This document shows positions 51,564 to 61,011 of a stretch of 64,000 bases of DNA, piece after piece (within the stretch, counting starts at the first letter, position 1; every line of letters starts with the position of its first letter). The translations under genes and the position numbers were made by a program. Below the pieces are notes generated by a model, which made no database searches, was not told the origin of the DNA, and saw only the letters and a program-made list of their open reading frames with translations. Origin of the DNA: Pseudomonas quercus (GTDB lineage Bacteria > Pseudomonadota > Gammaproteobacteria > Pseudomonadales > Pseudomonadaceae); the NCBI RefSeq assembly GCF_012033695.1, contig NZ_JAAVJI010000004.1, positions 124,001 through 188,000 of the forward strand, written 5' to 3'.

Positions 51564-53180
51564 TCATCTAGGGTACAGCGGAGGCAGGTTGTCCTCCGCT
51601 TCGGGGTGATGCCGGCCGTTGGCAGGAATGCCGCTGACCGCCAACCATAGGCGCTCGCCCTGCCAGTAACGGCCCGCTTCGCTATAAAGCGCGCCGTTGA
51701 GGCCATCCAGCGCCTCGGACAGCAGCGGGTAGTGCTCGGCCAGTTCGGCCAGGGTCTGTGGCTGCTGGCGCGCCCAGGCATCCAGCGCCTGCCTGGAAGC
51801 TTGAGGGTTGTTGTCCAGGCAGGCGCGTTTCAAATCATCCAGCAGGCTGCGGGGGCTCGGGCCGAGGGCGGCCAGCCGAGCCACGGCAGGGCGTGAGCGC
51901 GCTCGCCACCACAGGCCCAGCCCCAGCACGCTGGTGCACAGCAGCACGGCGGTTGCCAGTTGCCACGGCCATAACACTTGTGGCGCGGGCTGGGCCACCG
52001 TCGGGCTGGCCGGTGTACTAGGCGCTTGCACCCGTTCAGTCACGTTCAGCATACGCGCTGGCAAGCTGGTACGTTCCAAATGGTCTTCGCGGGTGTTCCA
52101 CCACACCACCTCCACGCTCGGCAGTTCCTGCACGCCGGCCCGTACCGGCACCAGTGCTTCGCGTTCCTGGCGGCTACCCAGCAGGCCGCGTTCGGAGTTC
52201 TGGTCGTTGAGCTGGGGTTGATCGGGGTAGCGACGCAGGCCGGTCAGCTCGGTGCTGGGCAACGGTGGCAACTGTGCACTGGACAGCCCTTCAGCCTTGA
52301 CGGTGAGGGTACGGGTCAGTGAATCCCCGACGCGGGCGTCTTCCGGCGCTGGGTTCCAGCTTTCCTGCAGGCTGAGGCTACGTGCAGGCAGCCAGGTGGC
52401 GTCGGCAGGGTAAAGGGCCGGCTTGGCCAGCACCCGCAAGGTGATCTGCGCCGAGCGAACCCGCAGCGTAGCGCCGGCCCTGGGCGATCCACCGTTACTG
52501 TTTTCCACGGGTGTGGCGGTGAACAGCAGTGCCGGGATCGTCAAGGTACCGCTACGCTGCGGGTACAGGGCATAGCGGGTTTCCAGTACACCATGGCGCA
52601 CCCCATTGATTACCTTTTCATAGGTACGGCGGCCCCCCAGCAGTTGCACCCGGGCATCAGGCAGGTCAGGTGGGGCGAACGTGCTGTCGTCGTACAGCGG
52701 TACCGAATGGTAGACCCTCAGGGTGAGAATGACCTGGGCCTGCACGTAGGCCTGGTCCTGGTCCAACGTGGCCTCGATGAACACCGGTGCGGTGGTGGGC
52801 CTGGCCGGCGTATCGGCATCCAATACCTGCAAGACCACAGGCTGGCTACGCAGCTCGCCTACGGAGAGGCCGGGCAAGGTAAGGGTGCCGCTCTGCCGTG
52901 CCACCAGGGTAATGATCCAGCGGGTGCTGGGCCCGTGGTCATCGGCCAGGCTGGCCACCTCGTTAACCTGGCGCACAGCACCGACCTCGAATTGGGCCTG
53001 CAGCGGTGTGGTGTCCGGCCGGCCAAACAGGGTCACGTCAGCGGTGGACAACGTCAGCTCGAAGGACTCGCCGACGGCCAGGCGGGTGCGATCGACACTG
53101 GCCAACAGCGTGCTGGCAGTGGCGGCCAAGGGAAACAGGGCGATCATGGCGCAAAATAGAAAGGCACACAGCCGACTCAT
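51564..53180 (-). CDS. batD: BatD-like protein (oxygen-tolerance family)
   Basis: 538 residues with a signal peptide (ALFPLAATASTLLASVD), a long beta-rich periplasmic region, a membrane helix near residue 420 (WQLATAVLLCTSVLGLGLWW), and a cytoplasmic tail with a helical repeat. It is last in the moxR-DUF58-DUF4381-batA-batB-batD operon. The Bat operon is linked to stress tolerance and is not otherwise defined. ATGA overlap with batB. Confidence 0.87.
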   Translation of the reverse strand: MSRLCAFLFCAMIALFPLAATASTLLASVDRTRLAVGESFELTLSTADVTLFGRPDTTPLQAQFEVGAVRQVNEVASLADDHGPSTRWIITLVARQSGTLTLPGLSVGELRSQPVVLQVLDADTPARPTTAPVFIEATLDQDQAYVQAQVILTLRVYHSVPLYDDSTFAPPDLPDARVQLLGGRRTYEKVINGVRHGVLETRYALYPQRSGTLTIPALLFTATPVENSNGGSPRAGATLRVRSAQITLRVLAKPALYPADATWLPARSLSLQESWNPAPEDARVGDSLTRTLTVKAEGLSSAQLPPLPSTELTGLRRYPDQPQLNDQNSERGLLGSRQEREALVPVRAGVQELPSVEVVWWNTREDHLERTSLPARMLNVTERVQAPSTPASPTVAQPAPQVLWPWQLATAVLLCTSVLGLGLWWRARSRPAVARLAALGPSPRSLLDDLKRACLDNNPQASRQALDAWARQQPQTLAELAEHYPLLSEALDGLNGALYSEAGRYWQGERLWLAVSGIPANGRHHPEAEDNLPPLYPR

Positions 53181-54892
53181 GGTTGTTGTTCCTGCCGTTG
53201 TTGCTGTTCGTACCAGAATTTGCGGCGCAGCAGTTCGGAGGGGTCATCCGGGATCTGTCGCAGCCACTGTTCGAGGGATTCCTGTGCCTCGCTGTCTGGG
53301 TAGTCACCCTGCGCAGTATTGGCCCGGGCAAGGGTAGGGTCGCCTTCACTGGCGCCACTGGCCTGGGTCGCACCGTCACGTGGCTGCCCCGCAGAGGGTT
53401 GAGGCTGTGTCGCCTCGTTGGGGGTTGTGTTGCCCGGTTGACCTGGCGGCACGGTTACAGGCGGTGACTCGGCGGTAGTGCGCTGGGCGTCTTGCGCGGG
53501 GCTGGCCTGTGCTTTGCGTGTGTCCAGCAAGGCCTTGACCACCGCCTGGTTGTCGGCGGCCACCTTCAAGGAGGGCTGCCGGTCGAGGGCTTGTTCATAG
53601 GCCTGAATGGCGGCCTCCAGCTCACCGGCCATGGCCAGCGCATTGCCACGGTTGTAATGGTCAGCGGCCGTATCGCCTTGGGCAAAGCGTTTTGCGGCTT
53701 CGGCGTACTGCCCGGCCTGGTAGAGGGCCACACCTTGCCAGCGGGTTTCGCGAAAACGCAGGGCAGCCGCCGCGGGTTGGCCCGTTGTGAGCAGGCGTTG
53801 GCCTTGCTGGTCTGGCCGCCACCACAGGTCGGCCAGGCCGAAGGCATAGGCTGGCGTCGGCATGCTACCCAGGGCCAGCAGCAGCGGCAGGCATAATAAC
53901 CAGCCACGGCGGCCGGCCAGCGCGGCCACGATCAGCAGGGGTAGCACTAGCCAGTAGCCTTGATCGGCCCAGCGATCCAGCGGGTGACTGGGCAGGTCGT
54001 CCGCAGCAGGCAGCCCCCTTGGCGCCTCGAACAAGCCGAGTGCGCGCAGGTCATGGTTGTCCAGCCGTGCCGTTTCATAGCGGCCTTGGTGGCGGCTGGC
54101 CAAAGCAGCAAGGTGGTCGGCCTCCAGGCGTGGCAGGGCAATGCTGCCATCGGCGCCTTTGAGCAGTTCGCCGTCTTCGCGTGTGACCGGTTCACCCTCG
54201 GCAGTACCTAAGCCCAGCACCAGCAACGGGGATGCTCGGTGCGCCAGCAACCGGTCAATGGCCTGCTGCTCGCTGTCGGTGATGCTCGATGCCAGCAGCA
54301 GCAACCGGCCGGCGCCTTGGCCCGCCTGGGCAAGAAGGTCCAGCGCCTGTGCCACGGCGAGGTCCGCACGCTGGCCCGGTACCGGCATCAGCGACGGTTT
54401 CAACGCCTGGAGCAGGTTGCTGCTGGTGGCCATGTCATCAGACAGGGGTACCAGCGTGTGGGCGCTACCGGCATACACCACGATGGCGGTTTGGGCGTCG
54501 GCACGGCGCTCCAGCAGGTCAAGCACCTTGCGCCGCGCCTGGCCCAGGCGGTCGGGCGACGCATCTTTGGCCAGCATATCCGGCGTTAGCGCCAGCATGA
54601 TGACCAGCGGGTCGACGGGCCGCTGACCGGCCTGCTGCACTTTTTCCCAGCCCGGCCCTGCCAGTGCCAAACCCGCCAGCAGTGCACCCAACCCCAGCAG
54701 AATGCGCGGCCCCCGCTCAAAGCGAGCGTGCTGGTTACCGCGCAGCAGGGTGCCATGAAACGGGCGAGGCAGCAGGGCCTGCCAACGACCACTTCGACGG
54801 CGGCGTAACCACAACGCCCAGCACAGCCAGGCCAGCACGGGCCAGGCGGCAAACCAGCCAGGCCGCGACCAGTGGGGCCATAGCTCCATCAT
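53177..54892 (-). CDS. batB: BatB/BatC fusion: von Willebrand A domain plus TPR
   Basis: 571 residues. Two N-terminal helices are followed by a VWA domain and another helix near 310-350. A TPR region comes next (YQAGQYAEAAKRFAQGD, then DHYNRGNALAMAGELEAAIQAY), and then a Pro/Gln-rich low-complexity tail. The MIDAS site is degenerate: IMLALTPDML replaces the DxSxS motif seen in BatA (DVSGSM). It is therefore unlikely to bind metal as BatA does. ATG 54892 overlaps the batA stop. Confidence 0.87.
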   Translation of the reverse strand: MMELWPHWSRPGWFAAWPVLAWLCWALWLRRRRSGRWQALLPRPFHGTLLRGNQHARFERGPRILLGLGALLAGLALAGPGWEKVQQAGQRPVDPLVIMLALTPDMLAKDASPDRLGQARRKVLDLLERRADAQTAIVVYAGSAHTLVPLSDDMATSSNLLQALKPSLMPVPGQRADLAVAQALDLLAQAGQGAGRLLLLASSITDSEQQAIDRLLAHRASPLLVLGLGTAEGEPVTREDGELLKGADGSIALPRLEADHLAALASRHQGRYETARLDNHDLRALGLFEAPRGLPAADDLPSHPLDRWADQGYWLVLPLLIVAALAGRRGWLLCLPLLLALGSMPTPAYAFGLADLWWRPDQQGQRLLTTGQPAAAALRFRETRWQGVALYQAGQYAEAAKRFAQGDTAADHYNRGNALAMAGELEAAIQAYEQALDRQPSLKVAADNQAVVKALLDTRKAQASPAQDAQRTTAESPPVTVPPGQPGNTTPNEATQPQPSAGQPRDGATQASGASEGDPTLARANTAQGDYPDSEAQESLEQWLRQIPDDPSELLRRKFWYEQQQRQEQQP

Positions 54893-55953
54893 GGGTGGCG
54901 CCTCGCCTGGGCCAGGCGTTCACGCCAGTGCGCGGCCTGTTTACTGAGTGCTCGTAGCCAGGCCAACCGCCGCAGCAGTGGCAACAGGCGTTGGCAGACC
55001 ATCAACCCCACCAGTATCACCGCGCCGGCCAGCGGCCAGTGGTACAGCGGCTGCACCGGGCGAATGCGTGTGGGTGCCTGGCTGACCGGTTCCAGCCGGT
55101 CCAGTGCGTCGCTGATGCCTTGCAGGTCCTTACCATCCTTGGCACGAAAGTATTCCCCGGCCGTGGCACTGGCAATGGTTTGCAGCGCGGCTTCGTCCAG
55201 GTCGCCGCCGGGGTTGATGCCCAGCGCGCCTTCCGGTGGCGCGGCCCCAGGGTCGGCGCCAATACCGATGGTGTGAATGCGCACCTGTTCGCGCGCCGCC
55301 AAGCGTGCGGCTACCAGGGGCTGGATATGGCCGCCATTATTGGCCCCGTCAGTGACCAGAATCAGGACGCGGCTGTCAGCCGGGCGCAGGCGCAGCCGTT
55401 TGACCGCCAGGCCAATGGCATCACCGATCGCAGTGGTTTGGCCGGCGATCCCGACTTGGGCATCGTCCAGCCAGGCACGCACAGTGTGCCGGTCGAAGGT
55501 TAGGGGCGCCTGCACGTAGGCACGGCTGCCAAACAGAATCAGGCCCACCCGGTCCCCCTCACGGGCTTCGAGAAAATCACCCAGCAAGTGCTTGACCAGC
55601 GTCAGCCGGCTCACCTGCTCACCTTGCCACTGCATGTCGGGGTAATCCATGGACCCCGACACATCAACGGCCACCAGCAGGTCACGGCCACTGGCTGGCA
55701 AGGGGAGTGGGGGGCCTAGCCATTGCGGGCGGGCCGCTGCCGTCAGCAGCAACAGCCATACCAGTGCATAGGGCAGCTGCTGACGCCACCGGGGCAGGCG
55801 GCGGTACGCCTGGCGCTGGCTGAGGCGGGCCAATTCGTCCAGAAAACCTACCTGCAGCACCTGCTCACCGGTGCTGGCCGGGGGCAAGGCCAAGCGCAGG
55901 AGCCAGGGCAGAGGCAGCAGCAGGGCGATCCAGGGCCAGGCGAACTCAAGCAT
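54889..55953 (-). CDS. batA: BatA: membrane-anchored von Willebrand A protein
   Basis: About 354 residues from ATG 55953 (MLEFAWPWIALLLPLPWLL). N-terminal membrane segments are followed by a VWA domain with an intact MIDAS, DVSGSM, and a downstream LVTDGANNGG, then a C-terminal helix. It overlaps the DUF4381 gene by eight bases. The frame open further upstream is inside that gene. It probably pairs with BatB in the membrane. Confidence 0.9.
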   Translation of the reverse strand: MLEFAWPWIALLLPLPWLLRLALPPASTGEQVLQVGFLDELARLSQRQAYRRLPRWRQQLPYALVWLLLLTAAARPQWLGPPLPLPASGRDLLVAVDVSGSMDYPDMQWQGEQVSRLTLVKHLLGDFLEAREGDRVGLILFGSRAYVQAPLTFDRHTVRAWLDDAQVGIAGQTTAIGDAIGLAVKRLRLRPADSRVLILVTDGANNGGHIQPLVAARLAAREQVRIHTIGIGADPGAAPPEGALGINPGGDLDEAALQTIASATAGEYFRAKDGKDLQGISDALDRLEPVSQAPTRIRPVQPLYHWPLAGAVILVGLMVCQRLLPLLRRLAWLRALSKQAAHWRERLAQARRHP

Positions 55954-56455
55954 GCTTGCGAATCCAGGTATCCACCGACTGGTACAGGCCGTTGATGGCC
56001 TTGTCGTCCAGCTTGCACTCGGGGCGATACACACCTTCAACCAGGATCATCCAACGGGTAAGGCCCGCCGCCGGGCAGCGGTTGTCCAGGAACGCCAGCC
56101 ATTTGCGGCCATTGAGGGTATGGCTGTTAGCCCCCGGATAATGGTTGCGGCACAACCGCTTGAGCAACGCATTGAGTTGCTGCAGCCAGGCGCCCGCCGG
56201 TGCGCCATCGTAGGGGCGGGGCATTTGGGCCAGTTCGGCCAGTGCTTCGGCGCGGACCGGGTCCACACTGTTGTCGGCGGCGGGTGCAGGCACTTCGGTT
56301 TCGAGCGGCGCAGCGGCGGGCGTTCGACACCAACGCCATACGGCTCCCGCCATGACTAGCAGCAACAACGCCAGCAGCCACCAGCCGGGTGCCAGTGGCC
56401 AGGCACCAATGGGTGAGGGCTCTATCAGCGGGTGAAGCCGGCTGAGCGGGTTCAT
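55946..56455 (-). CDS. DUF4381 protein
   Basis: 169 residues. One membrane helix (GWWLLALLLLVMAGAVWRWC) is followed by a cytosolic helical domain with LNALLKRLCRNHYPG. It is a conserved member of Bat operons, with no known activity. Start overlaps the DUF58 stop. Confidence 0.85.
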   Translation of the reverse strand: MNPLSRLHPLIEPSPIGAWPLAPGWWLLALLLLVMAGAVWRWCRTPAAAPLETEVPAPAADNSVDPVRAEALAELAQMPRPYDGAPAGAWLQQLNALLKRLCRNHYPGANSHTLNGRKWLAFLDNRCPAAGLTRWMILVEGVYRPECKLDDKAINGLYQSVDTWIRKHA

Positions 56456-57414
56456 GGCGCACTGCTCATGGGGGCAGGGGCGAGGCGAGGGCGAGCGCTG
56501 GTGTATTCGCGCAGCTGATCCACAGCGTCGCTGCGCGTGCTCAACGGCAACACCAGTACACCCAGCTTCTGGCCCAGGCGCTCCCAGCGGGCCTGGCGAG
56601 CCTGCGCCAGGGCTTGATAGCCACGGCGAAGTTCGGCATCTCCGGTATCGATGTCCAGCTCTGCCTCGCCCAGCCCGAAGCGCAACAGGCCGGCTGCCGG
56701 CAGTGCATGGTCCAGCGGGTCACTGATGGGCAATAACAGCAGGTCACAGTGCCGGGCCAGCAGCCGCAGCTGCTGTTCGGCCGCATCGCCCAACGCCCGC
56801 TCGTCACAAATCACAATGGCCAGGCTGCCGGGGCGTAGTACTTCACGGGCGCGGCGCAGCGCGCTGCCCAGGGGGTCAGCCGCTGGCGCACTGTCGGTGC
56901 TCAGTGCGCCGTTTACCCTCACCAGGCGGTTGAGCAATTGCAGCAGGCTCTGTTTGCTGCGCCGGGGTTTTATTTCGTAGTGCTCCAAGTCCCCGAATAC
57001 CAGGCCGCCCACACGGTCGTTGTGCTCCAGCGTGGCCCAACCGAACAACGCCGCCACCTGGGCGGCCATCGTGGACTTGAACGTGGTGGCCGAGCCGAAG
57101 AACAGTTGCCGGCTTTGTTCCACCAGAATGAAAATGGGCCGTTCGCGCTCTTCGTGGAACAGCTTCGTGTGGGGTTCCTGGGTGCGTGCGGTCACGCGCC
57201 AATCGATGTTGCGCACGTCGTCACCGGCCTGGTACACCCGCACCTGGTCGAAATCCACACCCCGGCCGCGCAGCTTGGAATGGTGCAGGCCGATCAACGG
57301 GCTGCGCTGGCCAGGCCCCGAAAACAGGTGCACTTCACGCACACGGTGGCGCATCTCGATCAACTGGGCGAGGGTCACGGTGATGCTGGGCGTAGCGCGG
57401 GAGTGGCTGTTCAT
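56452..57414 (-). CDS. DUF58 protein of the Bat/MoxR operon
   Basis: About 320 residues. It has the DUF58 signature GVDFDQVRVYQAGDDVRNIDWR, then a VWA-like region with a weak metal site. DUF58 proteins accompany MoxR ATPases and may act as their co-chaperones. ATG 57414 (MNSHSRATPSITV) was chosen; the long upstream frame overlaps moxR and is not coding. Confidence 0.88.
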   Translation of the reverse strand: MNSHSRATPSITVTLAQLIEMRHRVREVHLFSGPGQRSPLIGLHHSKLRGRGVDFDQVRVYQAGDDVRNIDWRVTARTQEPHTKLFHEERERPIFILVEQSRQLFFGSATTFKSTMAAQVAALFGWATLEHNDRVGGLVFGDLEHYEIKPRRSKQSLLQLLNRLVRVNGALSTDSAPAADPLGSALRRAREVLRPGSLAIVICDERALGDAAEQQLRLLARHCDLLLLPISDPLDHALPAAGLLRFGLGEAELDIDTGDAELRRGYQALAQARQARWERLGQKLGVLVLPLSTRSDAVDQLREYTSARPRLAPAPMSSAP

Positions 57415-57424
57415 GGTCGCTGGG

Positions 57425-58384
57425 TCAGGCCACCGCGACCACGTCGAGGATGCGCTGGATAACCCGGTCCTGATCCACGCCGGCCGCCTCGGCTTCAAAG
57501 GACAGGATGATGCGGTGGCGCAGCACGTCGAACACGACGGCCTGCAGGTCTTCAGGGCTGACGAAATCACGCCCCGCCAGCCAGGCATGGGCCCGGGCAC
57601 AGCGGTCCAGGGAAATGGAGCCGCGGGGGCTGGCCCCGTAGCTGATCCACTCCGCCAACTCGGCGTCGTATTTGGCCGGGGTACGCGTGGCCATCACCAA
57701 CTGCACCAGGTACTCCTCCACCGCGTCGGCCATGTACAGGCCGAGAATGTCCTTGCGGGCGGCGAAAATGGCTTGCTGGCTGACCCGCCGTTCCGGTTTG
57801 GTTTCCCCGTTAAGCGCTTCGCCACGTGCCTGTTGCAGGATCTTGCGTTCCACGGAGGCATCAGGGAAGCCGATTTTCACGTGCATCAGGAACCGGTCCA
57901 GCTGGGCCTCGGGCAGTGGGTAGGTGCCTTCCTGTTCGATGGGGTTCTGCGTGGCCATCACCAGAAACAGAGGGGACAGTTCATAGGTGCTACGCCCTAC
58001 GCTCACCTGGCGCTCGGCCATGGCCTCAAGTAACGCCGACTGCACCTTGGCGGGCGCGCGGTTGATTTCGTCCGCCAGCACCAGGTTGTGGAATATCGGC
58101 CCCTGCTGAAACACGAAGCTGCCGGTTTCAGGCCGGTAGATTTCAGTGCCGGTGATGTCTGCTGGCAGCAGGTCTGGGGTGAACTGAATGCGGTGGAACT
58201 GCGCCTCTACCCCCTCTGCCAGCTCCTTGATGGCTTTGGTTTTGGCCAGCCCCGGGGCGCCTTCGACCAGCATGTGCCCGTCGGCCAGCAGCACGATCAG
58301 CAGCCGGTCGATCAGCTTGTCCTGGCCCAGGATCTGGGTAGAAAGAAAAGTGCGCAGCGCGATGAGCGCGTCACGGTGTTCCAT
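57425..58384 (-). CDS. MoxR-family AAA+ ATPase
   Basis: 319 residues. Walker A EGAPGLAKTKAIK, Walker B LVLADEINRAPAKVQSALLE, sensor 1 MATQNPIEQEGTYPLPEAQL and the C-terminal lid are all present. It is first in the operon and probably remodels protein complexes together with the VWA proteins. The ATG start is the usual MEHRDALIALRTFL. Confidence 0.93.
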   Translation of the reverse strand: MEHRDALIALRTFLSTQILGQDKLIDRLLIVLLADGHMLVEGAPGLAKTKAIKELAEGVEAQFHRIQFTPDLLPADITGTEIYRPETGSFVFQQGPIFHNLVLADEINRAPAKVQSALLEAMAERQVSVGRSTYELSPLFLVMATQNPIEQEGTYPLPEAQLDRFLMHVKIGFPDASVERKILQQARGEALNGETKPERRVSQQAIFAARKDILGLYMADAVEEYLVQLVMATRTPAKYDAELAEWISYGASPRGSISLDRCARAHAWLAGRDFVSPEDLQAVVFDVLRHRIILSFEAEAAGVDQDRVIQRILDVVAVA

Positions 58385-58498
58385 CGGCGGGTTTCCTGAC
58401 GGGGAAGCGAGGCACCCAGGCGGGTGTCGAGGGCCAGCATTTTAATGCACCCGCGCAGTAAAAGGTATGGCACTGGGCAAACGGCCCCGCGCGGGCCT

Positions 58499-59497
58499 TT
58501 AGCCGCCCGTCATGTTCATGAACCGCACCACTTGCACATCGTCGTCCAGGCGGAAGTCGTGCTTGAGCGGTTTGAGGGCCATGGCTTCGATAATGGCCCG
58601 CTCCAGCTTTTCGGGCTGGCCGGGGTTGGCCCGCAACACGGACTTGAGGTCCATGGAGTGCTCATTGCCCAGGCACAGCAGCAGGCGGCCTTCTACCGTA
58701 AGCCGGACCCGGTTGCAGGTGGCGCAAAAGTTATGGCTATGGGGCGAGATAAAGCCGATTCGGCTGCCCGGCGCACCGGCCACGCGCCAGTAGCGTGAGG
58801 GCCCGTGGGTGGTGTCGGTGGCAGGCACCAGGGTAAAGCGCTCGGCGATGCGCTCGCGCACCTGCTCGCTGGAGAAGAAGGCTTCGGCACGGCTGTGCTC
58901 GGTAATAACGCCTAGGGGCATTTCTTCGATGAAGCTGATATCCAGCCCGCGGTCGATGGCGAACTGGACCAGGTCCGCGATTTCGTCATCGTTGCGGCCT
59001 TTCATCACCACGCAATTGAGTTTGGTGTGGGTAAAGCCCGCAGCGGTCGCCGCGTCGATGCCAGCGATGACCTGGTTGAGGTCACCGGTGCGGGTCAGCT
59101 CGCGAAAACGGGCCGGGTCCAGGCTGTCCAGGCTGATGTTCAGGCGGCTCAGCCCGGCATCGCGGAGCGGGCCGGCCAGGCGGCCCAGCTGGGAGCCGTT
59201 GCTGGTCATGCACAGTTCCTGCAGGCCGGGGAGGGCAGCGATTTTCGCACACAACTCCACGATGCCCGCCCGCACCAAGGGTTCGCCGCCCGTGAGGCGG
59301 ATCTTGCGGGTACCCAAGGCCACAAAGGCGCGGGCCATCTCATGCAGCTCTTCCAGGCTAAGGATGCGTGCCCGTGGTAGAAACTCCATGTCCTCGGCCA
59401 TGCAATACACACAGCGGAAGTCACAGCGGTCTGTGACCGACATCCGTAGGTAGTCGACCCTTCTTGCAAAACTATCGGTAAGAACCCGCTGTGCCAT
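58499..59497 (-). CDS. moaA: GTP 3',8-cyclase MoaA (molybdenum cofactor synthesis)
   Basis: 332 residues, radical SAM enzyme for the first step of molybdopterin synthesis. It has the N-terminal cluster [15 protein letters not shown], the C-terminal cluster [18 protein letters not shown] and the terminal GG. Length is standard. It is adjacent (no gap) to the FocA-type channel gene upstream. Confidence 0.96.
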   Translation of the reverse strand: MAQRVLTDSFARRVDYLRMSVTDRCDFRCVYCMAEDMEFLPRARILSLEELHEMARAFVALGTRKIRLTGGEPLVRAGIVELCAKIAALPGLQELCMTSNGSQLGRLAGPLRDAGLSRLNISLDSLDPARFRELTRTGDLNQVIAGIDAATAAGFTHTKLNCVVMKGRNDDEIADLVQFAIDRGLDISFIEEMPLGVITEHSRAEAFFSSEQVRERIAERFTLVPATDTTHGPSRYWRVAGAPGSRIGFISPHSHNFCATCNRVRLTVEGRLLLCLGNEHSMDLKSVLRANPGQPEKLERAIIEAMALKPLKHDFRLDDDVQVVRFMNMTGG

Positions 59498-60307
59498 CTA
59501 GGCCTCGCTGGTGGTGGGGTCGGGCTGTGCCAGCGGTTGGCTGGCACGGCCGGAATAGGACACAGAATACGCCAGGCCCACAAACACAGCACCCCCGACG
59601 GCGTTACCTAGCCATACAGGGACCATATTGGCGAAAAAGGCCGACCACTCCATGGCGCCGGCAAAAATGGCCGCCGGCAGAATGAACATGTTGGCAACCA
59701 CGTGCTGGAAGCCGATGGCCACGAACGCCATGACCGGGAACCAGATGGCCAGAACCTTGCCCGCCACGTCACGGCTGGCAAAGGCTAGCCATACGGCCAG
59801 GCACACCAGCCAGTTGCAGCCGATGCCGGAAATAAAGGCCTGCTCGAACGTGGCCGCCGCCTTGGCATTGGCGATGGCCAGGGTTTTAGCCAGGTAAGGG
59901 CCTTCGGTCAGGCCAATGACATGGCCGAACGCATAGGCAATGAACAACGCCCCCAGCAGGTTGGCCAGGGTGACCAGTACCCAGTTGCGCAGCAGTGCTG
60001 TAACCCCAATGCGGCCTGAGAACAAGGCCATGGGCAGCGTCATCATGTTGCCGGTGAGCAACTCGCCCCCCGCCAGGATCACCAGAATCAGGCCCAACGG
60101 GAACACAGCGGCGCCTAGCAAGTTGCCAAAAGAGGCCCAAGGCGCAGGTATCATGGTGCTGACGTGGATGTCCAGCAAAAAGCCCAGGGCAATAAACGCC
60201 CCGGCGAGGAAGCCCAGCACCATCACGGTGGTTGCAGGCAAGTGGGCTTTCTTCGCACCGGCTTCGACAGCCAGGGCGGCAATTTGCTGTGGAGTATTAA
60301 GAGACAT
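59498..60307 (-). CDS. FocA/NirC-family formate/nitrite channel
   Basis: About 269 residues with six membrane helices. It has the FNT signatures GNLLGAAVFPLGLILV-like motif, GGELLTGNMMTLPMALFSG and QHVVANMFILPAAIFAG. It moves formate or nitrite; the substrate is not clear. ATG 60307 (MSLNTPQQIAALAVE) was chosen over longer in-frame starts without ribosome-binding sites. Its stop is directly followed by moaA, which suggests a link to molybdoenzyme metabolism. Confidence 0.88.
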   Translation of the reverse strand: MSLNTPQQIAALAVEAGAKKAHLPATTVMVLGFLAGAFIALGFLLDIHVSTMIPAPWASFGNLLGAAVFPLGLILVILAGGELLTGNMMTLPMALFSGRIGVTALLRNWVLVTLANLLGALFIAYAFGHVIGLTEGPYLAKTLAIANAKAAATFEQAFISGIGCNWLVCLAVWLAFASRDVAGKVLAIWFPVMAFVAIGFQHVVANMFILPAAIFAGAMEWSAFFANMVPVWLGNAVGGAVFVGLAYSVSYSGRASQPLAQPDPTTSEA

Positions 60308-60597
60308 GGAAGGCTCAAGCATTGACAGGCCAGGTTTGACGTGGCGGTTACCGATGAGCATCCTGCTGCGGCGAGCATGTGAGGGCATATTGGGCATGGC
60401 TGCGACACCATGACCCTTGACGCAGACACGTTAAGCGCTAAGGCAGGGGCCGTCTAATTGCTTCTAACGATAGGGTGATAGACCGTGTTTATGGGAGAGG
60501 GGTTCAGGCGGGTTTTCGTGGGGTGGGGAATAGGTGACATTCGTCAGCGCACGTAGGTGAGGAAAAGCTTAACTCAGTGTTCGGGATCGGTTGACCC
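60308..60597. other. Gene-free upstream region of the channel gene
   Basis: Nearly 300 bases. It includes the channel gene promoter. I see no ANR-type (TTGAT-N4-ATCAA) site, RNA gene or open frame that I can support. It borders the IS remnant. Confidence 0.5.
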
Positions 60598-61011
<414 letters not shown>

